NCBI RefSeq assembly: GCF_000688455.1
Contig: NZ_JIAL01000001.1
Coordinates: forward strand, 2,573,001-2,637,000
DNA length: 64,000 nucleotides
Direction of reading: 5' to 3'
Source of the DNA: Pseudacidobacterium ailaaui
GTDB taxonomy: Bacteria; Acidobacteriota; Terriglobia; Terriglobales; Acidobacteriaceae
A model generated the notes under the pieces. It saw only the letters and a program-made list of their open reading frames with translations. It was not told the DNA's origin and searched no databases. This document shows, piece after piece, positions 7,494 to 15,975 of the stretch. Numbering within the stretch: position 1 is the stretch's first letter; every line of letters starts with the position of its first letter. A program made the position numbers and the translations under genes.

Positions 7494-8590
7494 GCAGCGA
7501 ACGCACAGAAAAGGCCACTCCGCGGCGTCGGCAAAAAGCGCGTCAGCAAGGCGACCTGGTTTTGAGCCGGGAGGCAACAACAGCCTGTGCCATGCTGGCA
7601 GGAGTGGTTGCATTGGGAATAGCAGCGCCCCACTGGGTTTCTCTATGGTCTGGAACCATGACTCAGATGCTTGCTTCGGCCATGCCCAGGGTTTGGGAAA
7701 GGGAAGGCGGAATGCGGCAGGCGTTTGCCTTGCGACATCTTCTCGCTATTTCTCTCTCTCCTTTGCTTTTGCTGTTTGGTGCTTCCGCCACAGGAGCACT
7801 GGTGGCTGGTGTGGCGCAAAGCGGCGGTCTGCGCTTCCATGCACAGTCATTGCAGCCAAAATTCTCTCGGCTCAATCCAGGAACAAGCCTGCGGCAGATC
7901 TTTTCGTTTCAAGGCGGGGCGCGGTTGCTGAAGTCGCTTCTGCCCGCGGCCCTGCTTGTAGTTCTGGTCGTCAAGCAGGTGCAAAAGCAGATGAGTCTTC
8001 CGCCGATGAGTGTTGAGCATCTTACCCGCGTGTTCTCCTCCACCTACACACTGCTTTTTGATTCGGCTGGCATCCTGGCGGGCTGGTCGGCGCTGGATTA
8101 TCTGGTGCAATGGCGGAGCTGGGAGAGCAGGCTGCGCATGAGTAAACAAGAGATGCGCGAGGAAGTAAAAGAGAGTGAAGGCAGTCCACAGGTGCGCTCC
8201 CGGATACGCGGGCTTCAGCGGCAGTTTCGCCGGCGCAAGCTGAGGGGAGACATTCAAAAAGCAACAGTGGTGATTACAAATCCGACACATTATGCCATTG
8301 CGCTGAGTTTTGACTTTGAAACGATGGAAGCCCCCAGGGTGCTTGCCAAAGGGAGGAACCTGCTGGCTGAGCAAATCAAATCCGAGGCGCGCTGGGCCGG
8401 GGTCCCAATTGTTGAGAACCCGCCACTGGCGCGTTCGCTGTATCGCTCGGTTGAAGAAGGGCAGTCCATTCCGGTGGACCTGTATGCTGCCGTGGCTGCG
8501 ATTCTGGCATGGCTTTATCGGAAACAGGTCGAAGAAAGAATCCAACAAGAGCGGGCAGCCGCCCAGCAGATCAAGGAGAAAACAAAATGA
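7490..8590 (+). CDS. flhB: flagellar export switch protein FlhB
   Basis: Substrate-specificity switch of flagellar export. The 366 residues show the N-terminal SSERTEKATPRRRQKARQQG pattern, four hydrophobic segments, and the cytoplasmic domain with the autocleavage motif NPTH at about residues 264-267. The conserved KG/AEQI and ENPPLARSLY segments follow. The cleavage motif is intact, so switching from rod/hook to filament export should be possible. The start overlaps fliR and the stop overlaps flhA. Confidence 0.95.
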   Translation: MSSERTEKATPRRRQKARQQGDLVLSREATTACAMLAGVVALGIAAPHWVSLWSGTMTQMLASAMPRVWEREGGMRQAFALRHLLAISLSPLLLLFGASATGALVAGVAQSGGLRFHAQSLQPKFSRLNPGTSLRQIFSFQGGARLLKSLLPAALLVVLVVKQVQKQMSLPPMSVEHLTRVFSSTYTLLFDSAGILAGWSALDYLVQWRSWESRLRMSKQEMREEVKESEGSPQVRSRIRGLQRQFRRRKLRGDIQKATVVITNPTHYAIALSFDFETMEAPRVLAKGRNLLAEQIKSEARWAGVPIVENPPLARSLYRSVEEGQSIPVDLYAAVAAILAWLYRKQVEERIQQERAAAQQIKEKTK

Positions 8591-10704
8591 TGAGTGCGTC
8601 GGCAGCGGTCCCGGCGGCTGGAAAATCTTCGCGGGTACAGGGGAGGATGGCACGTCTGGCAGGCGCGGGAAAAGACCTGTGGCTGCCCGTTGCGGCCATC
8701 AGCATTCTCTTTGTCATGCTGGTTCCGGTGCCTGCAGCGGTGCTGGACCTTCTGTTGGCCTGCTCGTTTTCCGCCTCTGTGCTGGTCTTTCTTTCCGCAG
8801 TCCAGTTGCGGAGGGCCGTCGACTTTTCCGTCTTTCCCAGCCTGCTTCTGCTGCTTACACTCTTCCGTCTGTCCCTGAATATTGCCTCCAGTCGTCGCAT
8901 TCTATTGCACGGAAATGAGGGCACTGCTGCGGCAGGCAATGTGATTGAGGCTTTTGGCCAGTTCGTTGTGGGCGGCAACTATGTAGTCGGATTTGTGCTG
9001 TTTCTTGCTTTGATCGCGATTCAGTTTCTGGTAGTAAGTCACGGCGCTGTGCGTACAGCAGAGGTCACGGCGCGCTTTACGCTCGATGCTCTTCCTGGCA
9101 AGCAGATGGCCATCGATGCAGATCTGAACGCAGGACTGATTGATGAGACCGCAGCAAGGAAACGCCGTCAGGCCATAGCACAGGAGGCAGAGTTTTATGG
9201 GGCCATGGATGGTGCAGCGCGCTTTAATCAGCGCGATGCCTTGGCAACGATTCTGATTACTGCCATCAATATTGTCGCCGGACTTCTGATCGGAGTCTTT
9301 CAGCAGGGCGTTGCGTTAGCTGAGGCGGCCCGTACCTATACAGTGCTGACCGTAGGCGACGGATTGGTCACGCTGATTCCATCCCTGTTGGTTTCTGTGG
9401 CTGGCGGAATGGTGCTGACCCGCGCCAATACCACCTCCGGACTGACGGTGGATCTGGGAACACAACTGCTGAGAAAAGGAACGACGCTTTACATTGCCAG
9501 CGGTGTATTGGGGCTATTGGGACTGGTGCCGGGATTGCCGAAGCTGGCATTTTTATTGCCCGCCATCGTACTTGGATATGCGGGATGGCGCACGGGAAAG
9601 AGCCATCTGCCGGAGATGGCCGCCGAGCCGGAGCAGAAGCAGAAGGGCGGCGGCCAAACAGAGAACTTCGCTCCACTGCTCAGAATGGATGACCTGAGCA
9701 TGGAGATTGGCTTCCAGTTGATTTCACTCGTGGATGAAAAACATGGAGGGTCCATGCTGACCCGCATCCGTGCCTTGCGAAAGCAACTTGCATCCGAGTT
9801 GGGCTTTGTGGTGCCTGCAATTCATATCTCGGACAATTTGCGTTTGCGGCCGCGTGAGTATGTATTTTTCCTGCGCGGGATGGAGCTTGGCCGCTGGCAG
9901 ATAGAAACGAATGCCCTGCTTGCGGTACAGACCGGACCTGTTACGCAATCGGTCCCAGGTAAGGAAACGATTGAGCCGGCTTTTCATTCTCCCGCGCGCT
10001 GGATCGCTTCTTCCTTGGAGAGCCAGGCCATTGCCGCAGGTTATTCGGTGGTCGACGGAGTAACGGCCATGACGACGCACGTGGCAGAAATGGTCCGACA
10101 ACATGCTCATGAATTGCTGGGACGCGCAGAAACCAAGCGTCTGTTGGATGCACTGAATGAATCGCACCCAAAGCTGGTTGAAGAACTGGTGCCGAAGGTG
10201 CTGACCCTGGGTGAGGTACAGAAGGTGTTGCAGCAGTTGTTGCGCGAACAGGTCTCCATTCGCGACTTAGGCACCATTCTTGAGGTCCTGCTGGAAGCCG
10301 CGCAGACGAACAAGAGTTTCCCTCATCTGGTGGAGGTTGTACGTCAGGCGATGGGAAGAAGGATTGTGCAGCCGCTGCTAGAAGAAGATGGAACGTTAGG
10401 TGTATGGCAGATTGATCCTGGACTGGAAGAGGAGATGATGGCGGCCTTTTCCAGAGAAACAGGCGCATTGCTGCTGGCCGACGGGCGTCCGCGCGGGGTG
10501 GGATGGTTCCGACGGTTCGTAGATTCTGTGAAACAGCTAATCGCAGAATCGCCTGCTGTGGCAACTCCCGTGCTTTTATGTTCGAGTCCGGCGCGCTTTT
10601 ATCTGCGCCGCTGGTTGGAGCCGATCTTACCGAGGGTTACAGTTGTTTCGCCCTTAGAGGTCCCTCCGGATGTGCGCGTGCGGTCTTTGGGGACGGTGCG
10701 CTGA
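8587..10704 (+). CDS. flhA: flagellar export protein FlhA
   Basis: The 705-residue product has seven to eight N-terminal membrane helices to about residue 330, including the conserved FHIPEP-region equivalents (FTLDALPGKQMAIDADLNAG, and AINIVAGLLIGV), then a long cytoplasmic domain that forms the nonameric docking ring for chaperone-substrate complexes. The ATG at 8587 overlaps the flhB stop; a second ATG follows directly at 8590. FlhF and FlhG, which often follow flhA, are absent here; fliA follows after 17 bases. Confidence 0.95.
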   Translation: MMSASAAVPAAGKSSRVQGRMARLAGAGKDLWLPVAAISILFVMLVPVPAAVLDLLLACSFSASVLVFLSAVQLRRAVDFSVFPSLLLLLTLFRLSLNIASSRRILLHGNEGTAAAGNVIEAFGQFVVGGNYVVGFVLFLALIAIQFLVVSHGAVRTAEVTARFTLDALPGKQMAIDADLNAGLIDETAARKRRQAIAQEAEFYGAMDGAARFNQRDALATILITAINIVAGLLIGVFQQGVALAEAARTYTVLTVGDGLVTLIPSLLVSVAGGMVLTRANTTSGLTVDLGTQLLRKGTTLYIASGVLGLLGLVPGLPKLAFLLPAIVLGYAGWRTGKSHLPEMAAEPEQKQKGGGQTENFAPLLRMDDLSMEIGFQLISLVDEKHGGSMLTRIRALRKQLASELGFVVPAIHISDNLRLRPREYVFFLRGMELGRWQIETNALLAVQTGPVTQSVPGKETIEPAFHSPARWIASSLESQAIAAGYSVVDGVTAMTTHVAEMVRQHAHELLGRAETKRLLDALNESHPKLVEELVPKVLTLGEVQKVLQQLLREQVSIRDLGTILEVLLEAAQTNKSFPHLVEVVRQAMGRRIVQPLLEEDGTLGVWQIDPGLEEEMMAAFSRETGALLLADGRPRGVGWFRRFVDSVKQLIAESPAVATPVLLCSSPARFYLRRWLEPILPRVTVVSPLEVPPDVRVRSLGTVR

Positions 10705-10721
10705 AGAATGGATGAGCTGGG

Positions 10722-11618
10722 ATGCGGAATCTGGGGACTATGGCACAGAAGCCATCGCGCGTAGAGACGACGGAATGGGAAGCGGCCATGCTTTCCTTGG
10801 CTGGACAGCAGGAAGAGAAAAAAAGGCACCAGGAAACGACAGCTTCTATCGAGCGGCCCGGTCACGGGTTGACTCCGGAGCAGGAGCAGATGATGCTCGA
10901 ACACCTTCCGGTCGTGCGATACATTGCACGGCGTATCCATGAACGTCTGCCGCAGCACGTGGAAATGGAGGAGTTGGTCAGCGCGGGAGTGCTGGGATTG
11001 ATGGATGCATTCCGGAAGTTCGATCCGGCCAAGAAGGTGCAGTTCCGCAGTTATGCCCAGTTCAGGATTCGCGGGGCAATTTTGGACAGCCTGCGGACGC
11101 TGGATTGGAGCCCGCGTGAGTTGCGACGCAAGGGTAGAGCTGTCGAGCAGGCAATCCGTACCTTGACCGCGCGACTGAGGCGGACGCCAACAGAAAACGA
11201 AATTGCATCCGAGCTGGGCATGGAACTGGGTGAGTATCACCAGTTGCTGGGCGAGCTCAAGGGACTGGAAATCGGGACGTTGCATCTGGAGCGGTCCGAG
11301 GATTCTGGGGAGGAAGAGCTTGCCTATGTACCGAACCGCGAGGAAGATGATCCCCTCTTCCGTTGTCTGGAGGGAGAATTGCGGGCGCGCCTGGCCGAGG
11401 CCATCCGTAATTTACCGGAGCGGGAACGCCTCGTAATGACGCTTTATTACTACGAAGAAATGACGATGAAGGAAATTGGTCTGACGCTGGGCGTGGTGGA
11501 GTCGCGGGTCTCGCAGATTCATGCTTCAGCTGTGCTGCGACTACGCGCTACGCTGGCAGACCTGGCGGTGGGAACAGTAAGGGAGAAGGGATGGAAGGCG
11601 AAAGCAGCAGGAAAGTAG
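10722..11618 (+). CDS. fliA: flagellar sigma factor FliA (sigma-28)
   Basis: A group 3 sigma factor of 298 residues that directs RNA polymerase to late flagellar promoters. After a non-conserved N-terminal 45 residues come region 2 (LPVVRYIARRIHERLP..VEMEELVSAGVLGLMDA, residues about 63-105, and FRSYAQFRIRGAILDSLRTLDW), region 3 (RTPTENEIASELG), and region 4 (LPERERLVMTLYYYEEMTMKEIG). The anti-sigma factor gene flgM lies in the same block at 19437, and sigma-28-like promoter sequences precede flgM and cheY. The 3' end overlaps fliM by 28 bases. The start could instead be ATG 10740. Confidence 0.92.
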   Translation: MRNLGTMAQKPSRVETTEWEAAMLSLAGQQEEKKRHQETTASIERPGHGLTPEQEQMMLEHLPVVRYIARRIHERLPQHVEMEELVSAGVLGLMDAFRKFDPAKKVQFRSYAQFRIRGAILDSLRTLDWSPRELRRKGRAVEQAIRTLTARLRRTPTENEIASELGMELGEYHQLLGELKGLEIGTLHLERSEDSGEEELAYVPNREEDDPLFRCLEGELRARLAEAIRNLPERERLVMTLYYYEEMTMKEIGLTLGVVESRVSQIHASAVLRLRATLADLAVGTVREKGWKAKAAGK

Positions 11619-12574
11619 AGAAAAGCCTGAAGCAGGACGAAATCGACGCCCTTTTTCAGGCAGCGCGGGCCCGCTCCAAGGCGGCAACCCAAGATCCGCG
11701 TGCCCGTGTGGAACCCTATAGCTTTTCCCGGGCCGGGCAAATCAGCAATGAGCAATTGCGTGCCATCAGCCTGCTGAATGATATTTTTGCCCGCAATTTG
11801 ACCCACAATCTGGGAGTCTGGCTGCGCAGCCGCTTTCGCGTAAATCTGGTTTCTGCCGAACAGATGCCGTTCAACGAATTTATGATGCGGATTCCCGATC
11901 TGGCCTATGTCGGTTCCGTGCGGCTGGAGCCCCTCCGGGCCTTATCTGTTTTGCAACTGGATCTGGCACTTGCGCCCCCGGTGGTGGACCTTCTGCTGGG
12001 CGGAGAGGGGCGGACTGACAAGGTCCGGGAGCTGACAGATATCGAAGAATCCATATTGACCAGTGTGGCTGAGGTCATTTGCCGGGAGCTAAGCACTGCC
12101 TGGCAGCCGGTGGGCCTGAGCTTTGTTTTTGAGCGTCGGCAATTGCATACGCAAATCGCCCGCATGATGCCGGTTTCTGAAAAGACATTGTGTCTGAGCT
12201 TTGAGATCCAGATGCCGGGGGCAAGCGGGATGCTGAATCTGGCCTTTCCTGCTGTTGTTTCCAATACCGTGTTGCGTCGTCTCACCGGAGACTGGAGCCG
12301 ACAGCACCGCCATTCTGCAGAGAACAGACAGCGGATGCAGGAACGACTCAAGTTGGTGAAAGTGGGAGCTTCTTTACAGTTGCCACCGATACGGATCCAG
12401 GGCAGAGACCTGGACGCCCTGTGTGAAGGGCAGATCCTGCGGCTGCCGCTCATGGCCTCGCGCCTGGCCGAGTTGCGGGTTGCGGGTGTTCCTCTCTTTG
12501 AGGCGCATCCGGTGCAGATGGAAGAGCAGCGGGCGGCCCACCTGGCGCGTCCTGCGGCTTCGGTAAGAACATAA
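11591..12574 (+). CDS. fliM: flagellar motor switch protein FliM
   Basis: The 327-residue protein begins with a short KxLKQDEIDALFQAA segment (the CheY-P-binding N-terminal helix type), followed by the CheC-like middle domain (residues about 50-230, with GVWLRSRFRVNL and LNLAFPAVV) and a C-terminal SpoA domain. FliM couples CheY-P binding to C-ring rotation switching. It overlaps the fliA end by 28 bases in another frame and is followed 17 bases later by fliN. Confidence 0.93.
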   Translation: MEGESSRKVEKSLKQDEIDALFQAARARSKAATQDPRARVEPYSFSRAGQISNEQLRAISLLNDIFARNLTHNLGVWLRSRFRVNLVSAEQMPFNEFMMRIPDLAYVGSVRLEPLRALSVLQLDLALAPPVVDLLLGGEGRTDKVRELTDIEESILTSVAEVICRELSTAWQPVGLSFVFERRQLHTQIARMMPVSEKTLCLSFEIQMPGASGMLNLAFPAVVSNTVLRRLTGDWSRQHRHSAENRQRMQERLKLVKVGASLQLPPIRIQGRDLDALCEGQILRLPLMASRLAELRVAGVPLFEAHPVQMEEQRAAHLARPAASVRT

Positions 12575-12591
12575 CGATTCAGGAGAAGAAG

Positions 12592-13323
12592 GTGAAAACA
12601 TTTCTTGATGCATGGCTGCTGGAGGCGCCGCCCGCCTTCAGTCAGGAACTGGCAGGTACGGTGAAATTGGTTTCATGCACCTCCGGCCTGGAGCCGCAAA
12701 AGGCACTCTGTTTTCAAGCGGAATACCGAGGAGGGCTTTCCGGGACCTTCTGGATAATGGTGGAGAAGGAGAAACTGGGAGGGTTACTGAAGGCTGCACA
12801 CCTGGTTTCTGAAAGTTCCGACGAACGGCAAGGCGAGCAGATCTGGGAAAACATTTTGCGACAGGTGGCCGACAGGGCCGGCAAAGCGGCCGGCAGATGG
12901 GCCGGAGCTGTGGTGTCCGTTGTGACTTTACGGCAGGTGCCATTTCCGGCCGGAGAGGCCTTTCAGTCTTATGAGCTTTGCTTTGGAGAGGAGAAGGTGC
13001 TGCTGGGCGTGGCAGACAAAGCGGAGAGTCAGGAAAGGGACAATCGCATTCCTCCGCGCGGGGTGGAGCTTTTGCTCGATGTAGAGCTGGATGCCTCGCT
13101 ACGCTTCGGATCGCGAGAGATGCCTCTGGGAGAAGTGTTGGAACTGGGACCAGGAGATGTGGTGCAACTGGAACGGCATGTTACGGACCCGGTGGACCTG
13201 ATTGTTGGAGATAAAATTGTGGCCCGCGGAGAGGTTGTGCTGGTGAATGGAAATTTTGGACTACGGGTGACAGAAGTCGCTGAGCCCCGCAAGTCGCTGG
13301 AGAGCATACGATGCCTGTTCTGA
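12592..13323 (+). CDS. fliN: flagellar motor switch protein FliN with an N-terminal extra domain
   Basis: The 243-residue product ends in a FliN-type SpoA domain (residues about 160-232: VELLLDVELDASLRFGSREM, then GPGDVVQLERHVTDPVDLIV and ARGEVVLVNGNFGLRV). The preceding 150 residues resemble a FliY/CheC-like fold in layout, but the CheC phosphatase signature ExxN...P is not seen, so phosphatase activity is not predicted. GTG start with AGGAG upstream. The 3' end overlaps the next gene by 13 bases. Confidence 0.88.
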   Translation: MKTFLDAWLLEAPPAFSQELAGTVKLVSCTSGLEPQKALCFQAEYRGGLSGTFWIMVEKEKLGGLLKAAHLVSESSDERQGEQIWENILRQVADRAGKAAGRWAGAVVSVVTLRQVPFPAGEAFQSYELCFGEEKVLLGVADKAESQERDNRIPPRGVELLLDVELDASLRFGSREMPLGEVLELGPGDVVQLERHVTDPVDLIVGDKIVARGEVVLVNGNFGLRVTEVAEPRKSLESIRCLF

Positions 13324-14201
13324 TGACAAGCCGCCCGACAACTTCTTCAGAGAGCAAATCGTCTGCATTGCTGCCGCAATGCGGAAACCCGAAATGCAAG
13401 AGCGGATGGCTGCGGCTATGGCGCAGCCGGGAGGTCCCTGTTTTTGAAGGAAAATGGGCCTGCTCGACGGCTTGTGTGCGGGAGATGATTGAGGCCGCAG
13501 TACTTCGCGAAAGGCGCGATGCTGCCATACCGCCAGCCACGCATCAACATCGTGTTCCTTTAGGGTTGCTGCTGCTTTCTCAGGGGCAGATTACGCAGGC
13601 ACAGTTAAAACGAGCACTCGATGCACAAAAGCGGGCGGGATCGGGCAAGCTTGGGGAGTGGCTGGTCCGTCAGAAGTCAACTGGCCCGGAGCAGGTGGTG
13701 CGCGCGCTGGCAGCGCAATGGGGCTGTCCTGTTTTGTCTGTAGACGCTTTTCATGCCGCGTCCATGGCGCCGGCGCTGCCTCGTCTGCTGGCAGATAGTT
13801 TTGGCGCACTGCCTTTGCGGGTGGCTGGGCGTACTCTTTTGTATCTTGCCTTTGAGAGCAGACCAGATCCATGTCTGGCGCTGGCTGTCGAGCGGATAAC
13901 GGGCCTCAAGTGTGAGGCAGGACTGTTGCGAGATTCTGAGTTTCAGCGGGCCAATGCGGCCCTGCTTCGTGCTGTCTTTCCCAGGGTCCGGCTGCTTGAG
14001 GCGTCCAGCCTCCGCGGAGCAGCACATGCGATGACAGCAATGGTTGAGGAACGCAAGCCAATCGAGACGAGGCTGGTACGCGTCCACAACTATTTCTGGA
14101 TGAGGCTATGGAAAGAGAAATCCTTTGCAGGATCGAAGATTCCGCTGCCCGGGGCCGGAGAGGTCGAAGATATGGTCTGTGCGTTTTCCACAGAGAGCTG
14201 A
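13311..14201 (+). CDS. degenerate MshEN (GspE N-terminal type) domain protein with putative zinc knuckle
   Basis: The 296 residues begin with a CxxxxC (Cys24, Cys29) and CxxxC (Cys51, Cys55) set that could bind zinc. Then come two adjacent 24-residue segments of the MshEN pattern: residues 83-106 (xLGxxLLxxGxI....L...L..Q) and 113-136 (KLGEWLV....L-type...Q). MshEN domains of type II secretion/MshE ATPases bind c-di-GMP. Here the first Arg is replaced by Pro and a Gly in the second copy by Lys, and there is no ATPase domain. It lies between fliN and cheY in the flagellar block. Function is inferred only. Confidence 0.6.
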   Translation: MPVLMTSRPTTSSESKSSALLPQCGNPKCKSGWLRLWRSREVPVFEGKWACSTACVREMIEAAVLRERRDAAIPPATHQHRVPLGLLLLSQGQITQAQLKRALDAQKRAGSGKLGEWLVRQKSTGPEQVVRALAAQWGCPVLSVDAFHAASMAPALPRLLADSFGALPLRVAGRTLLYLAFESRPDPCLALAVERITGLKCEAGLLRDSEFQRANAALLRAVFPRVRLLEASSLRGAAHAMTAMVEERKPIETRLVRVHNYFWMRLWKEKSFAGSKIPLPGAGEVEDMVCAFSTES

Positions 14202-14226
14202 ATCGGCTCGCGTAGGGCGTAAAGTT

Positions 14227-14234
14227 GCCGATAA
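14227..14234 (+). promoter_or_regulatory. sigma-28-type -10 sequence (GCCGATAA) upstream of cheY
   Basis: A perfect match to the sigma-28 -10 consensus lies 22 bases before the cheY ATG. The bases expected for the -35 (14208-14211) are TCGC, not TAAA, so promoter strength is doubtful. It overlaps the left arm of a 15-bp inverted repeat. Confidence 0.35.
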
Positions 14235-14281
14235 GGGCATTGAACAAGGAGTAGCAATGGTCCATATCAATGCCCTTATCG
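14229..14281 (+). promoter_or_regulatory. 15-bp perfect inverted repeat enclosing the cheY ribosome-binding site and start codon
   Basis: CGATAAGGGCATTGA (14229-14243) is exactly complementary to TCAATGCCCTTATCG (14267-14281). The 23-base loop holds ACAAGGAG and the ATG at 14257. The right arm is coding (codons for I-N-A-L-I-V); the left arm is non-coding, so the complementarity is not explained by protein conservation. Confidence 0.7.
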
Positions 14282-14640
14282 TGGATGACTCTTCGGTCAT
14301 GCGGAAGATTGTTGAGCGTGCTCTGCGTCAGGCAGGGATCTCTCTGGACAGGGTGTATGAGGCATCCAGCGGTGCAGAGGCCCTGGACGTGTTGAAGAGC
14401 GAAGCGGTTCAGCTGATTCTTTCCGATATCAATATGCCCATCATGGATGGTCTTGAATTCTTGCGGCAGCTGCGCGCGCAGGATTTGGCCCCGGAGGTGC
14501 CCGTAGTGATGATTACCACGGAGGGAAGCGAGGAGCATGTAAAGGCAGCCATTGCCGCAGGTGCACAAGGATATATTCGCAAACCTTTTACCCCGGAGCA
14601 GGTGAAGGACAGAGTCCTGCCTCTGCTCGATCTCAATTAG
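14257..14640 (+). CDS. cheY: chemotaxis response regulator CheY
   Basis: A 127-residue single receiver domain. Acidic pocket Asp10 and Asp11, phosphoacceptor Asp57, Thr87, Tyr106 and Lys109 all fall at the same numbers as in E. coli CheY, and no output domain follows. It should carry the chemotaxis signal to FliM. The ATG at 14257 has an AAGGAG eight bases upstream. The start region lies in the loop of a 15-bp inverted repeat. A CheX-like phosphatase gene follows 34 bases later. No CheA/CheW or receptor genes are in the window. Confidence 0.93.
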   Translation: MVHINALIVDDSSVMRKIVERALRQAGISLDRVYEASSGAEALDVLKSEAVQLILSDINMPIMDGLEFLRQLRAQDLAPEVPVVMITTEGSEEHVKAAIAAGAQGYIRKPFTPEQVKDRVLPLLDLN

Positions 14641-14674
14641 CCCTGCTGGACTTTACAAACTTTGGAGAGTGATT

Positions 14675-15160
14675 ATGGCGACGCCAGCCCGGGAGCTGCA
14701 TCAGGAAAGCGCGTATGCGCAGAACTTGGACAGCGCCGTAGAAGAGGTCTTTCGTTTAATGATGAATGTCACCTGTGTGCCGGTTGAAACTTCTGGACCG
14801 GAAAACGGAGAGATGATTACCGCGGTGATCGGGCTTGCGGGAGCGATGAGTGGTGCGTGTACGCTCCGCTGTGGGCTGGATGCGGCGCTGCGTATGGCCG
14901 AGTCCATGGTGGGGGTTCGCCCTGAGCAGTTGGATGATATGGTGAAAGATGCGATTGGAGAGGTTTGTAACATGGTGGCCGGTGCCTGGAAGGGACGGCA
15001 CTCTCTCCTCGCTTCCGGTTGTATGCTCTCGACTCCAGCTGTCGTCACTGGTACAAACTATCAACTCCACATGCAGCAGCCGGAATTTCGGGTAGATCGT
15101 GGTTATCGCTTCGATGACCAGTTGATTCATATCAGCCTTGTGTGTGAGTCCATTCAATAA
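14675..15160 (+). CDS. CheX-like CheY-P phosphatase
   Basis: The 161-residue protein has the CheC/CheX/FliY signature E-x2-N-x21-P intact (Glu96, Asn99, Pro121), which in this family positions water for dephosphorylation of CheY-P. A single copy of the motif fits CheX. The ATG at 14675 is chosen over the GTG at 14669 because GGAG at 14664-14667 is properly spaced from it. Its position directly after cheY supports a role in ending the CheY-P signal. Confidence 0.85.
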   Translation: MATPARELHQESAYAQNLDSAVEEVFRLMMNVTCVPVETSGPENGEMITAVIGLAGAMSGACTLRCGLDAALRMAESMVGVRPEQLDDMVKDAIGEVCNMVAGAWKGRHSLLASGCMLSTPAVVTGTNYQLHMQQPEFRVDRGYRFDDQLIHISLVCESIQ

Positions 15161-15207
15161 GTTTTCTCTTATCTGCCGCTCCTGATTCTGGCCCTCATTC
15201 TGCAAGA

Positions 15208-15224
15208 TCCTCTGGTAAAGAGGA
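15208..15224 (+). promoter_or_regulatory. hairpin that pairs the flgF Shine-Dalgarno
   Basis: TCCTCT (15208-15213) and AGAGGA (15219-15224) are perfectly complementary around GGTAA. The right arm is the Shine-Dalgarno of flgF (start GTG 15232), so the hairpin could mask it. Confidence 0.4.
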
Positions 15225-15231
15225 GAAAGAA

Positions 15232-15963
15232 GTGGACAGCGGGTATTACGCAGCCTTTTCCGGATGGTTGGCGCGCTCGGAAGCTTTGGATGCAGCGGCC
15301 AGCAATCTGGCCAATGTAAACACCAGCGGCTTCCGGGCGCAGCGGGAATATTTTCGTAACGCGATTACTGGCCCGGAAGCGCTCCAGTCCCAGGTCAATC
15401 AAATTGTCAACAATTATGGTGTGCTTGGTGGAAATCTGCCGTATCTGGGGCAGGGGGCGCTGACGCACACTGGGAACCCTCTTGATCTTGCGATTGAAGG
15501 GCAGGGTTTTTTTGCTGTTCAGACCAGGCAAGGCATTCGTTACACCCGGGATGGCTCATTTCGCCGGGCTTTGGATGGAACCCTTGTGACGGCATCGGGT
15601 GAGCCCGTGTTGAATGCGCGGAATCAGCCCATTCTGGTCCCGAGCGGAGAGGTGGAAGTGGGTGTAGATGGAGTAATCTCCGTGGCCGGTGCTGTGGCGG
15701 GAAAGGTGGGGGTCTTCGATCTTCCCGCCTCGGCGCTCGTACCCGAGGGGGCAAACCGGTATGCGATTGCGGCCGGTACGAAGCCAGTAGTGACTGCTGC
15801 GGCCATTCATCAGGGAGCGCTGGAGTCTTCCAATGAAGATGTCATTCAAGGGACCTTGAATCTGATTCTGGTGCAGCGGCAGGCCGAGATGATGCAAAAG
15901 ACCTTGTCGAACTTTTATAACAACTTCGACAAAACGGCGAGCGAAGACCTTCCCAAAATCTAA
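15232..15963 (+). CDS. flgF: flagellar proximal/distal rod protein FlgF
   Basis: A 243-residue axial protein. The N-terminus (SGYYAAFSGWLARSEALDAA then SNLANVNTSGFR) is the flagellar basal-body rod motif, and the C-terminal end (ESSNEDVIQGTLNLILVQRQAEMMQK) is the conserved coiled-coil partner. No signal peptide, as expected for type III export. GTG start with AGAGGAG upstream. It precedes flgG by 12 bases, as in most flagellar operons. Confidence 0.92.
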   Translation: MDSGYYAAFSGWLARSEALDAAASNLANVNTSGFRAQREYFRNAITGPEALQSQVNQIVNNYGVLGGNLPYLGQGALTHTGNPLDLAIEGQGFFAVQTRQGIRYTRDGSFRRALDGTLVTASGEPVLNARNQPILVPSGEVEVGVDGVISVAGAVAGKVGVFDLPASALVPEGANRYAIAAGTKPVVTAAAIHQGALESSNEDVIQGTLNLILVQRQAEMMQKTLSNFYNNFDKTASEDLPKI

Positions 15964-15975
15964 GTTACAGGAGAA

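Noticed and set aside
10704-10722. flhF/flhG expected between flhA and fliA
   Set aside because: Only 17 bases lie between the genes; they are absent here, though they may be elsewhere. Absence in a window is not evidence of loss.
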